DNA of 64,000 nucleotides. Origin: Arachnia rubra (GTDB lineage Bacteria > Actinomycetota > Actinomycetes > Propionibacteriales > Propionibacteriaceae). The position numbers and the translations under genes were made by a program. Shown here piece by piece: positions 37,069 through 45,775 of the stretch. The DNA is taken from assembly GCF_019973735.1 (NCBI RefSeq), contig NZ_AP024463.1:558001-622000 (forward strand), read 5' to 3'. The notes beneath the pieces are model-generated. The model was given only the letters and a program-made list of their open reading frames with translations. It made no database searches and was not told the origin of the DNA. Each line of letters starts with the position of its first letter. Positions within the stretch are counted from its first letter, which is position 1.

Positions 37069-38051
37069 CAGGACTTCGCCTTCCCGCGCTCGGCGACGAC
37101 GCGTGCCAGGGCGTTGACCGCGAACGTCAGGACGAACAGGACCAGGCCCGCGGAGATGTAGATGCCGGCCTTGTAGGTGGTGTCGAACTCGGCGGCATTG
37201 CGGGCGATGATGGACGCGAAGGTCTCCCCGCCGTTGAACACTGAGACGTCGAACGAGCTGGCGGACAGGATCAGCATCACCGCGATCGTCTCGCCCAGCG
37301 CACGGCCCAGTCCCAGCATGGCGGCCGCCGTCGCCCCCGAGCGTCCGTAGGGCAGCACCGTCATCCGGATGACCTCCCAGCGGGTGGCGCCGAGCGCCAG
37401 GGCTGCCTCGATCTGCTCCCGTGGGGTTTGCGCGAATACGTCCCGGGTGACGGCCGTGATGATCGGCAGGACCATCAGGGCCAGCACCAGCGACGCCGTG
37501 AACACCGTGCCCGGGGAGGCCACCTCGGTGCTGCTGAACAGCGGGAACCAGCCCAGGTGTTCCTGAAGCCAGGCTGCGACGGGCTGCAGGGCTGGGCCTA
37601 GCACCTTGATGCCCCACAGGCCGAAGATCACCGACGGGACCGCCGCCAGCAGGTCGACGACGAACCCGATCCACCGGGAGATAAGGCCCCCCACGTACTG
37701 GGTCAGCAGCAGCGCGATCCCGACCGCGACCGGGACCGCGATCACCAGCGCGATCAGCGACGACAGCACTGTCGTCCACAGCAGCGCAGCGACCCCGAAG
37801 TGCGGGGGGCGGGCGGAGGAGTCGAAGGTCGTCGAGGTGAAGAAGTTCGCGGTGTTGTCGTGCAGCGGCTGCCAGGCGCTGCTGAGCAGGAATACCCCGA
37901 TGATCAGCACCACCACGATGATGATGGCGCTGGATAGGCGTGCGGAGCCGCCGAACAGCAGGTCGCCGAGATGGGTTCTCCTGCCCGGGCGGGGATCGCG
38001 GCTGCCTCCAGCCGGGGAGCCGGTGGCTTCTGAGACGTCGGGTGTGGTCAT
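37068..38051 (-). CDS. pstC: Phosphate ABC transporter permease PstC
   Basis: A 327-residue permease with six helices. The EAA-type loop QIEAALALGATRWEVIRMTV and LGRALGETIAVMLILSAS are PstC signatures. The N-terminal 30 residues are polar and cytosolic. It lies 46 nt downstream of pstS and overlaps pstA. Confidence 0.95.
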   Translation of the reverse strand: MTTPDVSEATGSPAGGSRDPRPGRRTHLGDLLFGGSARLSSAIIIVVVLIIGVFLLSSAWQPLHDNTANFFTSTTFDSSARPPHFGVAALLWTTVLSSLIALVIAVPVAVGIALLLTQYVGGLISRWIGFVVDLLAAVPSVIFGLWGIKVLGPALQPVAAWLQEHLGWFPLFSSTEVASPGTVFTASLVLALMVLPIITAVTRDVFAQTPREQIEAALALGATRWEVIRMTVLPYGRSGATAAAMLGLGRALGETIAVMLILSASSFDVSVFNGGETFASIIARNAAEFDTTYKAGIYISAGLVLFVLTFAVNALARVVAERGKAKS

Positions 38052-38097
38052 CGTGTTACCCCCGGTCGATGGGCTATGGGGTGCTTGCGTGGCTGGT

Positions 38098-39192
38098 TCA
38101 TTGGATTGCGGAGACGACTCCGTTCACCCGCTCCCGTAACTCGCCGGGCAGGGGAGCGTACCCAAGCCCCTCCAGAGAGGCCTGCATCTCCTCGGACGCG
38201 AACATGCCAAGGAAGTCCCTGACCAGCCCGGGACTGGGGCCGCCCGCGGAGCAGACAATCTCGTAGGTGGCCATGACCAGCGGGTAGGCGTTGCCGTCCG
38301 GGGAGTAGTCGAAGCCGAGGCGCAGGCCACCGTCGTCCTCCTCCACCGCGGCTGCTGCCACGGTCCGGCTGGCGGTCTGCCCCGAGAGCTCCACGCCATT
38401 GACCCGGGCCACTTTCAGGTCGCGTTCCAGCGCGGCTCCCCACTCCAGGTAGGTGATGGAGTTGGGCGTGCCCGATATGGCGTCGGCGACCCCGGCGGTC
38501 TTCTCCTTGCCCTCACCCCGGGAGGCGGGCCATTTCTTCGCCGAGTCGTGCGCCCAGATGTCGGTGGCGGCGGCGTTCAGGTATCGCGTGAAGTTCTCGG
38601 TGGTGCCTGACTCGTCGGCGCGGTAGAACACCGCGATCCTCGCATCGGGCAGGGCCGTCCCGGGATTCGCCGCCGCGATGGCCGGGTCGTCCCAGCGGGT
38701 GATGTCCCCGTCGAAGATCCTCGCGATCAGCTCACCGGTGAGGTTCAGGTCCGTGACCCCGTCGACGTTGTGGGCGACGGCTATGGGGCTGAAGACCAAC
38801 GGCAGGCTCCAGGCGGCGTTGCCCTGGCAGCGTCTGGCGGCCCTGTCGGTCTCGATCACCCCGTCCCGCTCCATGCGGTGGAGAGGGGAGTCGGACCCGG
38901 CCAGAGCGGTGCCGCCCCCGAGAAAGGCCTTGACCCCCGCACCGGAGCCCGAGGTGGTGTAGTCGATGGTGGCGCCGGGACAGGCCGCGGTGTAGTCCTG
39001 GATCAGCTTCTCCATCGCGGTTCGCTGCGAACTCGCGCCCTCCGCCTTGAGCGCCCCGCCCGGGCAGCCGGGCCGGTGGGTACCGGCGGTCCCGGGAACG
39101 GGCTGGACGGCGACGCTGCCACTCCAGCAGCCAGCCAGCAGGGCGCTACAGCCCAGCGCCGCGGTCAGGCGCAGCCTCAGGTGAAACCTCAC
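38098..39192 (-). CDS. pstS: Phosphate-binding lipoprotein PstS
   Basis: A 364-residue periplasmic-type binding protein anchored by lipid: the lipobox LLAGC lies about 22 residues from the start. Binding-site segments include EGASSQRTAME, YTTSGSGAGVKAFLGG, GSDSPL and FYRADESGTTENFTRYL, all typical of PstS. The GTG at 39192 is chosen because it follows a TAGATT box by 8 nt and puts the basic region right before the signal core; the frame extends further 5' without support. Confidence 0.95.
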   Translation of the reverse strand: MRFHLRLRLTAALGCSALLAGCWSGSVAVQPVPGTAGTHRPGCPGGALKAEGASSQRTAMEKLIQDYTAACPGATIDYTTSGSGAGVKAFLGGGTALAGSDSPLHRMERDGVIETDRAARRCQGNAAWSLPLVFSPIAVAHNVDGVTDLNLTGELIARIFDGDITRWDDPAIAAANPGTALPDARIAVFYRADESGTTENFTRYLNAAATDIWAHDSAKKWPASRGEGKEKTAGVADAISGTPNSITYLEWGAALERDLKVARVNGVELSGQTASRTVAAAAVEEDDGGLRLGFDYSPDGNAYPLVMATYEIVCSAGGPSPGLVRDFLGMFASEEMQASLEGLGYAPLPGELRERVNGVVSAIQ

Positions 39193-39200
39193 AGTCGCCG

Positions 39201-39206
39201 AATCTA
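39201..39206 (-). promoter_or_regulatory. -10 box of pstS
   Basis: Minus-strand TAGATT, 8 nt before the GTG at 39192; near-leaderless. Confidence 0.5.
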
Positions 39207-39233
39207 GGGACACAAGGTGACGTATCACCTACA

Positions 39234-39255
39234 CCCGGGTTAACAACAGATGAAC
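39234..39255 (-). promoter_or_regulatory. PHO-box-like direct repeats upstream of pstS
   Basis: On the minus strand GTTCATCTGTT and GTTAACCCGGG form two adjacent 11-nt units resembling the GTTCACC-based PhoP boxes of actinomycetes, 28 nt upstream of the -10 box. Expected effect: activation at low phosphate. Confidence 0.6.
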
Positions 39256-39443
39256 GGTGGGGGGCGTCTCCTCGCGGCTGGGCCGGGCCGCGGCTGAGCT
39301 GTTGTGCCGGTTTGCCCGGGGTCACCCGACTATGCCATCCGACTATACAGTCCGGCCTCGCCGTCGAGTCGCCGCTTCGTCATGAAATTATCCCAGTTTC
39401 CTGGTGAAACTTGGCCGAAAGTCCGCGATACAGTGCCGGAAAG

Positions 39444-39465
39444 TTATCACACCTGGCTATGATAA
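39444..39465. promoter_or_regulatory. 22-bp palindromic operator, site 1
   Basis: TTATCA, 10 nt, TGATAA, located 26 bp before the ATG of the secreted protein gene. Its reverse complement matches 48833-48854 at 21 of 22 positions. Likely target of the ROK regulator encoded at 48977. Confidence 0.65.
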
Positions 39466-39491
39466 TTGCACGTCACGAAGGAGCGTGAGGA

Positions 39492-41606
39492 ATGAAACCT
39501 ACACGAGAAACCAGGGCTAGAGGTCTCGCCCGGATGGCGACCTCCCTGGCCCTCAGCCTGGCAGTTGTGCTGTCGTTCGGTGGGTCCGCCGCGGCAGACG
39601 ACGCCAAGGAAGAAGCACTTCCGGCCACCCCGCCAGCGCCGCCGAGCGTGCCCAGCTACGGCACCACGGTCAAGGCCGATGGCACGCCGGTTGCCGTCGT
39701 CGTCAGCGGCGGCGCTGGCGGCAAGCTCAGCATCGTCAACCTGAACACCGGCGAGTCCACCGCCAAAGACTTCGACGATGGGGGAGCCGATGCGCAACCC
39801 TGGGGCTTTGCCACCCTCAAGGACAAGACAGTCCTCATAGGGGCTGGCAAGGGACTTTATCGTTATAACCCCGCTGATGACTCGGTCGAGGTGCTCAGCA
39901 AGGCGGGCGTCCCGGGGTATGAGCAGGTTGCGGGCCGGGCGGACTTCATATGGGATATCGCGGTTGACGAGAACGATACGGCTTATATCGCGACCCAGGT
40001 CTCCCCGGAACGTGGGGAGGGCGGCAATGTGCTGACCTGGAGTGCGTCCGGCGGCTGGGGCGTCCTCAAGGGTGGCGACCCTGTTGAGGCGGGGCAGCAG
40101 CATGTCCGCAGCATCGCTTACGAGAACGGCAAGCTGTACACCACTGTCGGAGCCGGAGATCCGAAGGTCTACCAGGTCGACGCGAAGACCGGGGAGAAGA
40201 AGGTCATGCCGCTGCCGAAGGAGGCCCTCCAGGACGCCTCCCTCATGTACCGGCTTGAGGTGAAGGCCGGGAAGCTCTACGTCGGATACGGCAATGACAC
40301 AGGCACCCTCGTCCTCGACATCGCCAGCGGTGCCACCAAGCCGTTGCCTGGTAACGTGGCCAGCCATATCGTTACCCGCCCAGATGAGCCCAAGAAGGTC
40401 TACTACTGGAGTAAGCCCGAGGGTCAGACCGCTCAGCTTACGGAGTACGATCCCGATAGCGGCCAGGCGGCCGCGCTGTTCAGCTATGGCAGTCTGCTCA
40501 GCCGGATGAGCCCCAATGCCTGGGCCACCCACGACGCGTTCGTCTCCATCGAGATGAACGGTGGGCGGATGACCACCTACAACGCCAGCACCGGGGAGGC
40601 GAACCTCCTTGAAGGCAAGATCACGCCGTCCGCGCGCGCCATCCAGTCGATGGTGGCGGCCGACAACGGCAAGCTGTTCGCGTCGTGGTACATGGCGACG
40701 AACAAGATGCTCAGCGCCACCCCTGGGGCGAACGTTGGCGATACGAAGTACAACCTGGTGGACTCCCCCGTCGGACAGGGTGAGGGCCTGGCGGTCAATG
40801 GCGAGACCCTGGTGTACGGGTTGTACTCCGGAGCCAAGATTGGTGCGCGCTCCACAGCGGACGATGCCGCTCAAGCGGGAGATCCCCAGCAGGTCGGCGG
40901 GGCGCAGGACCGCCCGTATGCGATCACGCACACCACCGATAACATCTTCGCCGTCGGCACCGTGCCCTCGGATGGAAAACTCGGCGGAGCCCTGTCTCTC
41001 TACGACGCCAAGAGCAACAAGATTCAGAAGGTCTACAACTTCAGCGAACTGAAGTACGCCAGCGGCGTCCCGACGGATCGTCTCGCCGAGCAGTCCCCGA
41101 TTTCGATGGCCTACCGGGACGGCAAGCTCTACATCGGCACCACCGTCCGCGGCGGACACACCGCCCGCGCCAAGGATGGGCAGGGCAACCTGCAGGAGGC
41201 CCAGCTCGTCGAGTTCGACGTTGCTAAGGGTGTGGTGACGCGCGTTATCAACCCCTTCGAGAACGAGAAGCAGAACGCCATCACCGCGCTGACCTTTGGT
41301 GACGACGGACAGCTCTACGGAACGACCGGAAGCTACGTGTTCAAGGTCAACACCGGTTCCTTCGAGGTCACCAAGAACCGCCTGGCCGAGGGCGGGGAGA
41401 TCAACCGGAGCTGGCTGGTGCAGCGCGACGGCAAGCTGTTCGGCGTCCTGCAGGGTCAGCTGTACGCGATCCAGGCGAGCGACCTCACCGGGCAGGTCAT
41501 CGCCAGCAGCGAGAAGGGTGCGGTCAGCGCTCTGACGCTGTCGAAGGACGGCTACCTGTACTACGCACGCGGAACGACAATCTACCGGAACAGCTACCTC
41601 CGGTAA
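39492..41606 (+). CDS. Secreted beta-propeller-like protein
   Basis: A 704-residue exported protein with a Sec-type signal peptide (about 1-36, ending GSAAADD). The mature part is built of recurring beta-propeller-like blade patterns (KLYTTVGAGDPKVYQVDAKTG, KLYVGYGNDTGTLVLD, KLYIGTTVRGG, QLYGTTGSYVFKVNTG, LYYARGTTIYRNS), about 10-12 repeats. No catalytic motif is recognisable. Strong AAGGAG upstream of the ATG. The 22-bp operator shared with the sugar-transporter promoter suggests a role in the same carbohydrate pathway, for example extracellular binding or cleavage of a glycan; this is inference. Confidence 0.7.
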   Translation: MKPTRETRARGLARMATSLALSLAVVLSFGGSAAADDAKEEALPATPPAPPSVPSYGTTVKADGTPVAVVVSGGAGGKLSIVNLNTGESTAKDFDDGGADAQPWGFATLKDKTVLIGAGKGLYRYNPADDSVEVLSKAGVPGYEQVAGRADFIWDIAVDENDTAYIATQVSPERGEGGNVLTWSASGGWGVLKGGDPVEAGQQHVRSIAYENGKLYTTVGAGDPKVYQVDAKTGEKKVMPLPKEALQDASLMYRLEVKAGKLYVGYGNDTGTLVLDIASGATKPLPGNVASHIVTRPDEPKKVYYWSKPEGQTAQLTEYDPDSGQAAALFSYGSLLSRMSPNAWATHDAFVSIEMNGGRMTTYNASTGEANLLEGKITPSARAIQSMVAADNGKLFASWYMATNKMLSATPGANVGDTKYNLVDSPVGQGEGLAVNGETLVYGLYSGAKIGARSTADDAAQAGDPQQVGGAQDRPYAITHTTDNIFAVGTVPSDGKLGGALSLYDAKSNKIQKVYNFSELKYASGVPTDRLAEQSPISMAYRDGKLYIGTTVRGGHTARAKDGQGNLQEAQLVEFDVAKGVVTRVINPFENEKQNAITALTFGDDGQLYGTTGSYVFKVNTGSFEVTKNRLAEGGEINRSWLVQRDGKLFGVLQGQLYAIQASDLTGQVIASSEKGAVSALTLSKDGYLYYARGTTIYRNSYLR

Positions 41607-41707
41607 GTTCACCCAGACCACCCCGGCACCTGACTCGTTGCCGACGTCCGTGGTCCCAACGCTGGGTGACGTGCCCGGCACCACGGACTAGCCGGGGTAC
41701 AAGAAGA

Positions 41708-41740
41708 CATGCCGGGCAGGAGGGGTGCCTGCCCGGCATG
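41708..41740. terminator. 13-bp perfect hairpin
   Basis: CATGCCGGGCAGG and complement with a 7-nt loop, first of two hairpins between convergent genes. Confidence 0.7.
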
Positions 41741-41749
41741 TCGAGTATG

Positions 41750-41795
41750 AGAGCCCCGGAGGCCACAGCCTCCGGGGCTCTTTCCTGTCCTTTTC
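41750..41795 (+). terminator. 14-bp terminator after the secreted protein gene
   Basis: AGAGCCCCGGAGGC, loop caca, exact complement, followed by a T/C-rich tail (TTTCCTGTCCTTTTCC). Confidence 0.85.
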
Positions 41796-41870
41796 CTTGC
41801 GCCCAAGTCCACGACGTGTCCCACGTCCAAGGCCCTGTCCCTGGCCGTGGTCTCCAGGAGGTCCCAGACA

Positions 41871-42566
41871 CTACGCGCCCTGCCCGCGCCCCCTCAGGCC
41901 GCGCAGTCTCCCGAGCCCCCACAGCAGGTAGGCCAGGACCAGGAAGCCAGCGCTCAGCATCCCTATCCATGACCACCAGCTGGGGAGCGCGGGGTCCAGG
42001 AAGGCATACCTGGGATGGTTGCGCTGCGCGTCCCAGGCGTAGACGAACAGATAGGGAGCCAGCGTCAGCGTCCAGGTGAGCGGAACCCACCAGGCCAGCC
42101 GGGACTGGTTGCGGCCCACCAGCACCCAGTCGGCGACGGCCAGTACCGGCAGCACCAGGTGGGGGATGAAGCTGACCGGTTCGCTGAGGTCGCCCGCCAT
42201 GATGAATCCGAAGACCAGACCCGTCAGCAGCGCCGCGCACGCCGTCAGGCCGCGCAGCCACCCCTGGTTCCCCTCCAGTCGCTGGCGGACAGGACGGTCC
42301 CGCAGGAGCAGCGGCCGCAGGACGCCCGCCAGCGCCACCAGGAAGACGAGAATGTTTGAGATCGTCGTGAAGTAGAGGGCCTGGTTGATCACCTCCGGCA
42401 GTGAGCGGAGGGGGCCGAACATCAGGACCAGGCCGGTGCCTGAGATCAGGGTGAGGACCAGCCGCCACGACACCGTCAGCACCAGCGTGGTGTGACTGGC
42501 TGGCGGCAGCAGGTCGTTCTGGCCTGGTGTTCTTAGCTGGGGAAGCTGAACGGGGTCTGGGGTCAT
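41871..42566 (-). CDS. Pr6Pr family membrane protein
   Basis: A 231-residue protein with six transmembrane helices. LYFTTISNILVFLVAL and the later IPHLVLPVLAVADWVLVG with PYLFVYAW match the Pr6Pr (FAR-17a/AIG1-related) family of actinobacterial membrane proteins, whose function is not established. It has its own promoter region upstream and is followed by two bidirectional hairpins. Confidence 0.7.
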   Translation of the reverse strand: MTPDPVQLPQLRTPGQNDLLPPASHTTLVLTVSWRLVLTLISGTGLVLMFGPLRSLPEVINQALYFTTISNILVFLVALAGVLRPLLLRDRPVRQRLEGNQGWLRGLTACAALLTGLVFGFIMAGDLSEPVSFIPHLVLPVLAVADWVLVGRNQSRLAWWVPLTWTLTLAPYLFVYAWDAQRNHPRYAFLDPALPSWWSWIGMLSAGFLVLAYLLWGLGRLRGLRGRGQGA

Positions 42567-42619
42567 GCACGCATGATCCCACCTCAGGGGGACGCCGGCC
42601 GTGCAGGAGCTGAGAATTC

Positions 42620-43645
42620 TCAGGCTATGAACCGCAGCTGGTGGGGTTCGACGGCGTGGGCCAGGGGAGAGCCACGCAGCCAGGCCTGGATCTCTTCAGC
42701 GACGATCCGGCCCTGCCGGAGCCTCCCCTCATACGTGCCCGCGGCGCGGTGCGGGGTAGTCAGCACGTTCGGCAGGCTGCGGAAGTCGCTGCCCGGCGGC
42801 AGGGGCTCCTCGTCGAACACGTCGATGGCGGCATCCAGGCGTCCCGAACGCACCTCGGACAGCAGCGCCGCCTCGTCCACCAGCCACGACCGCGCCGTGT
42901 TGACCAGGCCCGCCCCGTCAGGCATCAGCGCCAGCTCCCGGGCGCCGATCAGGTGCCGGGTCTCGGGCAGCGACGGGGCATGCAACGCCACGATCCGTGC
43001 CCGGCTGAGGCCCTCGTCGAGGGACACCAGCTCGGCGCCGAGCCGTTCGGCGTCCTCGCAGGTCAGGGTCGGGTCCACCAGCAGCGGGCGTGCCCACAGC
43101 GCGGAGAGCAGCGACAGGTAGGCCCGGCCGGTCCGGGAGGCGCCGATCACGGTTACCACCGACCCGCTGAGCTCACGCTGCGGGCCAAATACGTCCGTAT
43201 TGGAACAGTCGTCGCCCCTACGCATCGCATGGTCCATGCGGTGGACCCGGTGCAGCAGCGCCAGGGTGAAGGTCAGCGACACCTCCGCGACCGCGGGTGC
43301 CATGGCCTGCCCGGCCTGGGTGACGTGGATGCCCCGGGCGAACACCTCGTCGGTGATGAACGGCCGGACGCTGGCTCCGGTGTGCGCCACCAGGGCGAGC
43401 GACGGCATCCGGTCCAGCAGCTCCGCATCCAGCCGGGGGAAACCCCAGCTCGTGACGAGGACCTGCACCTTGCTGAGGTCGTCGACCGCGGAAAGGTCCT
43501 CGACGTGCAGCGGCGCGGCCTCTCCCAGGGCCGCCGCGGCGGTGCGCAGCAGCTGCTGGGAGGCCGCATCGAAGAATTCCAGGTGCAGCGCGTCGGGCAC
43601 GACGATGAGCAGCGCAGGTGTGGTCATCAGTGTTGGCGTGGTCAT
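42620..43645 (-). CDS. D-isomer-specific 2-hydroxyacid dehydrogenase family protein
   Basis: A 341-residue NAD(P)-dependent oxidoreductase. The cofactor motif is VVTVIGASRTGRAYLSLL (GxSxxG in place of GxGxxG); the catalytic Arg, Glu and His lie in NTARSWLVDEAAL, DVFDEEPLP and TTPHRAAGT. It is the last gene of the sugar-transport operon, overlapping the aldolase-like gene by ATGA; the ATG at 43645 is chosen because GGAGGG lies 9 nt upstream. The substrate is probably a sugar acid or keto acid in the pathway fed by the transporter. Confidence 0.85.
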   Translation of the reverse strand: MTTPTLMTTPALLIVVPDALHLEFFDAASQQLLRTAAAALGEAAPLHVEDLSAVDDLSKVQVLVTSWGFPRLDAELLDRMPSLALVAHTGASVRPFITDEVFARGIHVTQAGQAMAPAVAEVSLTFTLALLHRVHRMDHAMRRGDDCSNTDVFGPQRELSGSVVTVIGASRTGRAYLSLLSALWARPLLVDPTLTCEDAERLGAELVSLDEGLSRARIVALHAPSLPETRHLIGARELALMPDGAGLVNTARSWLVDEAALLSEVRSGRLDAAIDVFDEEPLPPGSDFRSLPNVLTTPHRAAGTYEGRLRQGRIVAEEIQAWLRGSPLAHAVEPHQLRFIA

Positions 43646-44715
43646 GTCAGCCATCCCTCCAGGTTCTCGGCGATGAACTTCTCGTCACACAGGTGTGGGT
43701 AGGTGCGACGTACACGGGTGATCTCGGCAGCCTGCCGGGGCGACAGCGTGGCGGCTGGGTCCAGGCACCAGGTGCCGGCCAGCAGGCCCTGCTGGCGCAG
43801 CAGCTCGTGGACGCCGGGGATGACGCCCTGGAAGTTGTTGGCCGGGTCGAAGAGGGCCTGGTTGATGTCCAGCAGATCGGTGCTGATCCGGTTCAGCTCG
43901 GTGCGGGCGCGATCGTCCCCAGCGGCAGCCCGGTGAGCGAGCCCCAGCATCCGGACCGCCGCCCTGGTGCCAATCGCCCACTGGCCCAGCAGCCCGCCGA
44001 CGAAACGCAGCGTGACCGGTCCGTCGGGCCCGGGAAGGTGATACTCACTGAGCAGGTCCGGGATGATCGCGTCGTCGTTGCCGGTGTAGAGCGCGATCTG
44101 GTGGGCGCGGCCGGACTCCGCGACGCCCCGCATGAGTTCGAGGGTGCGGTAGCGGTCGAAGGGCGCTGCCTTGATGGCCACTACGGCCTCGATCTGACAG
44201 AACTCCCGCCAGAAGTGCCGGTCGAGCACCGGGCCGCCGATCGCGGGCTGCAGATAGAAACCGATGATCGGCATGACCTGGGCGATGGCGCGGGCCCGGT
44301 CGAGGAGCCGTCCTGGGGTCGGGTCGTCGATCTGGGGGCTGACCAGGACCGCGTCGTAGCCGAGGAGGCAGGCTGTCTCGGCTTCGCGGACGGCCTGCCG
44401 GGTGGGTCCTGCGACCCCTGCGATGCGCACCACGCCACTCGCGGCATGGGTATTGAGCTCCTCGGCGGTCAGGGCGAGGACCGGCTCGAACAGGGAGTGG
44501 ACGGCGTCGCGGATCTCGAACTGAGTGGCGTGGACGCCGATGGCGATTCCCCCAGCCCCGGCGTCGAGGTAGTAGCGGGTCAGCGCCCGCTGGCGGGCGA
44601 TGTCGATGGTCAGCCGCTCGGTCAGCGCCAGCGGATGGGCAGGGATCACGGTCCCGAGCGCCAGCGTGCGCGCCGCGCTCGTGGGCATCGAGAGCCTGGC
44701 GGGAGTACGCCGCAT
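43642..44715 (-). CDS. Dihydrodipicolinate synthase (DapA) family aldolase/lyase
   Basis: A 357-residue TIM-barrel lyase. The Schiff-base Lys is in VVAIKAAPFDRY, the Tyr in IIGFYLQPAIGG, and GAGGIAIGVHATQF corresponds to the first active-site loop. The C-terminal part is longer than in DapA. The operon context (sugar ABC transporter, two oxidoreductases) favours a catabolic sugar-acid aldolase rather than lysine synthesis. It starts 1 nt after the epimerase-like gene stop. An inner ATG at 44688 is an alternative start. Confidence 0.8.
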   Translation of the reverse strand: MRRTPARLSMPTSAARTLALGTVIPAHPLALTERLTIDIARQRALTRYYLDAGAGGIAIGVHATQFEIRDAVHSLFEPVLALTAEELNTHAASGVVRIAGVAGPTRQAVREAETACLLGYDAVLVSPQIDDPTPGRLLDRARAIAQVMPIIGFYLQPAIGGPVLDRHFWREFCQIEAVVAIKAAPFDRYRTLELMRGVAESGRAHQIALYTGNDDAIIPDLLSEYHLPGPDGPVTLRFVGGLLGQWAIGTRAAVRMLGLAHRAAAGDDRARTELNRISTDLLDINQALFDPANNFQGVIPGVHELLRQQGLLAGTWCLDPAATLSPRQAAEITRVRRTYPHLCDEKFIAENLEGWLT

Positions 44716-44716
44716 G

Positions 44717-45775
44717 TCAGAACTTCCCGTCCCGTACCGCCCACTTCGTGGGTTTGCCGAGCACCGGCAGCCCGTCGCGGATCCAGGCGGCCTGCCACTC
44801 GATGAGCTGGCTGGCAGTCACCTCGGGGCGGCCGAAGAGCTCCAGGCAGCGTGTCGCGTCGCTGAGCAGCGCTGTCGCCTCCGGGGAGCCGGTGAAGCGG
44901 GCCTCGCACCCGAACAGCTCCGCAAACCGGTGTGCCACCTGCCGGACCTCCAGGAGCTCCGGACCGGTCACATTGAGCGTGAACACCTCGGGGCTGGCAT
45001 GTCCGAGGCTGCGGAGCACCACCTCGTTCGCGTAGCCCTGCCAGACCACGTTGACGTATCCGGTGGCGAGCGGGACCGGCTTCCCGGCGACGACGCAGGA
45101 TGCGATGTCGGCGAGCACCCCGTAGCGCAGGTCGATGGCGTAGTTGAGACGGATCACGCTGAGCGGGGTGCCCCAAGACCGGGCCGCGAACTCGAACACC
45201 CGCTCCCTTCCGAGACAGGACTGCGCATATTCCCCGACGGGAGCGGGAGGCGTCGTCTCGGTGGCACCGCCGCTCTCCGGGGTGACGAAGGGGTAGACGT
45301 TGCCCGTCGACAGCGTCGCCACCCGGGAGCCGCGGTAGCGGCGCGCCACCCGGCCTGGCAGCGCGGTGTTGACCTCCCACGCCCACGCCTGATTGTGCCC
45401 GGCCCCGAACTTCGCGCCGACCAGGTGGATCACCTCGGCGGCGTCAGGCAGCGCGGACAGGTCGTCCTCCTCGATCAGGTCGAGGGGGAGCACCATCACC
45501 CCCGAGCCGGCCAGGCTCCGGCGCAGTTCCTGGCTGGGGAACCGGGAGACCGCATATACCGCGTCGCCGCTGCGGCCCGCGGCGTCCAGGCCGGCCCGGG
45601 CGAGCCCCGCCAGCGAGGGCCCCATCTTGCCGCCCGCACCCAGGATGACCAGGTCTCCCGACCGGGACCGCAGGTCCTTGACCAGGGCTGGGGACGGGGC
45701 GGCCAGCGCCTGTTCCAGGGTCACCTCGTCTGTGAACCCGTGTGGTGTGGTGGGGGGTCTCATCTCGTCTTTCAT
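44717..45775 (-). CDS. NAD-dependent epimerase/dehydratase-like protein
   Basis: A 352-residue extended-SDR-type protein. The Rossmann motif is LVILGAGGKMGPSLAGLA, VIHLVGAKFGAG and LSTGNVYPFV follow as in sugar-nucleotide epimerases, and LNVTGPELLEVRQVAHRFAE resembles their C-terminal half. The active-site Tyr is in GEYAQSCLGRER, but the usual Lys four residues on is Cys, so the chemistry may differ from classical SDRs. The ATG at 45775 overlaps the permease stop by ATGA. Confidence 0.8.
   Translation of the reverse strand: MKDEMRPPTTPHGFTDEVTLEQALAAPSPALVKDLRSRSGDLVILGAGGKMGPSLAGLARAGLDAAGRSGDAVYAVSRFPSQELRRSLAGSGVMVLPLDLIEEDDLSALPDAAEVIHLVGAKFGAGHNQAWAWEVNTALPGRVARRYRGSRVATLSTGNVYPFVTPESGGATETTPPAPVGEYAQSCLGRERVFEFAARSWGTPLSVIRLNYAIDLRYGVLADIASCVVAGKPVPLATGYVNVVWQGYANEVVLRSLGHASPEVFTLNVTGPELLEVRQVAHRFAELFGCEARFTGSPEATALLSDATRCLELFGRPEVTASQLIEWQAAWIRDGLPVLGKPTKWAVRDGKF

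Noticed and set aside
35905..37779. Reading pstA as a 624-residue protein
   Set aside because: The N-terminal 237 residues are pstC read in the wrong frame; the ATG at 37068 overlapping the pstC stop gives a proper PstA.
39447..41684. A 745-codon open frame antisense to the secreted propeller gene
   Set aside because: It is a GC-rich shadow frame. The plus-strand protein has a signal peptide, repeated blade motifs and a strong ribosome binding site, whereas the antisense translation has no family resemblance.
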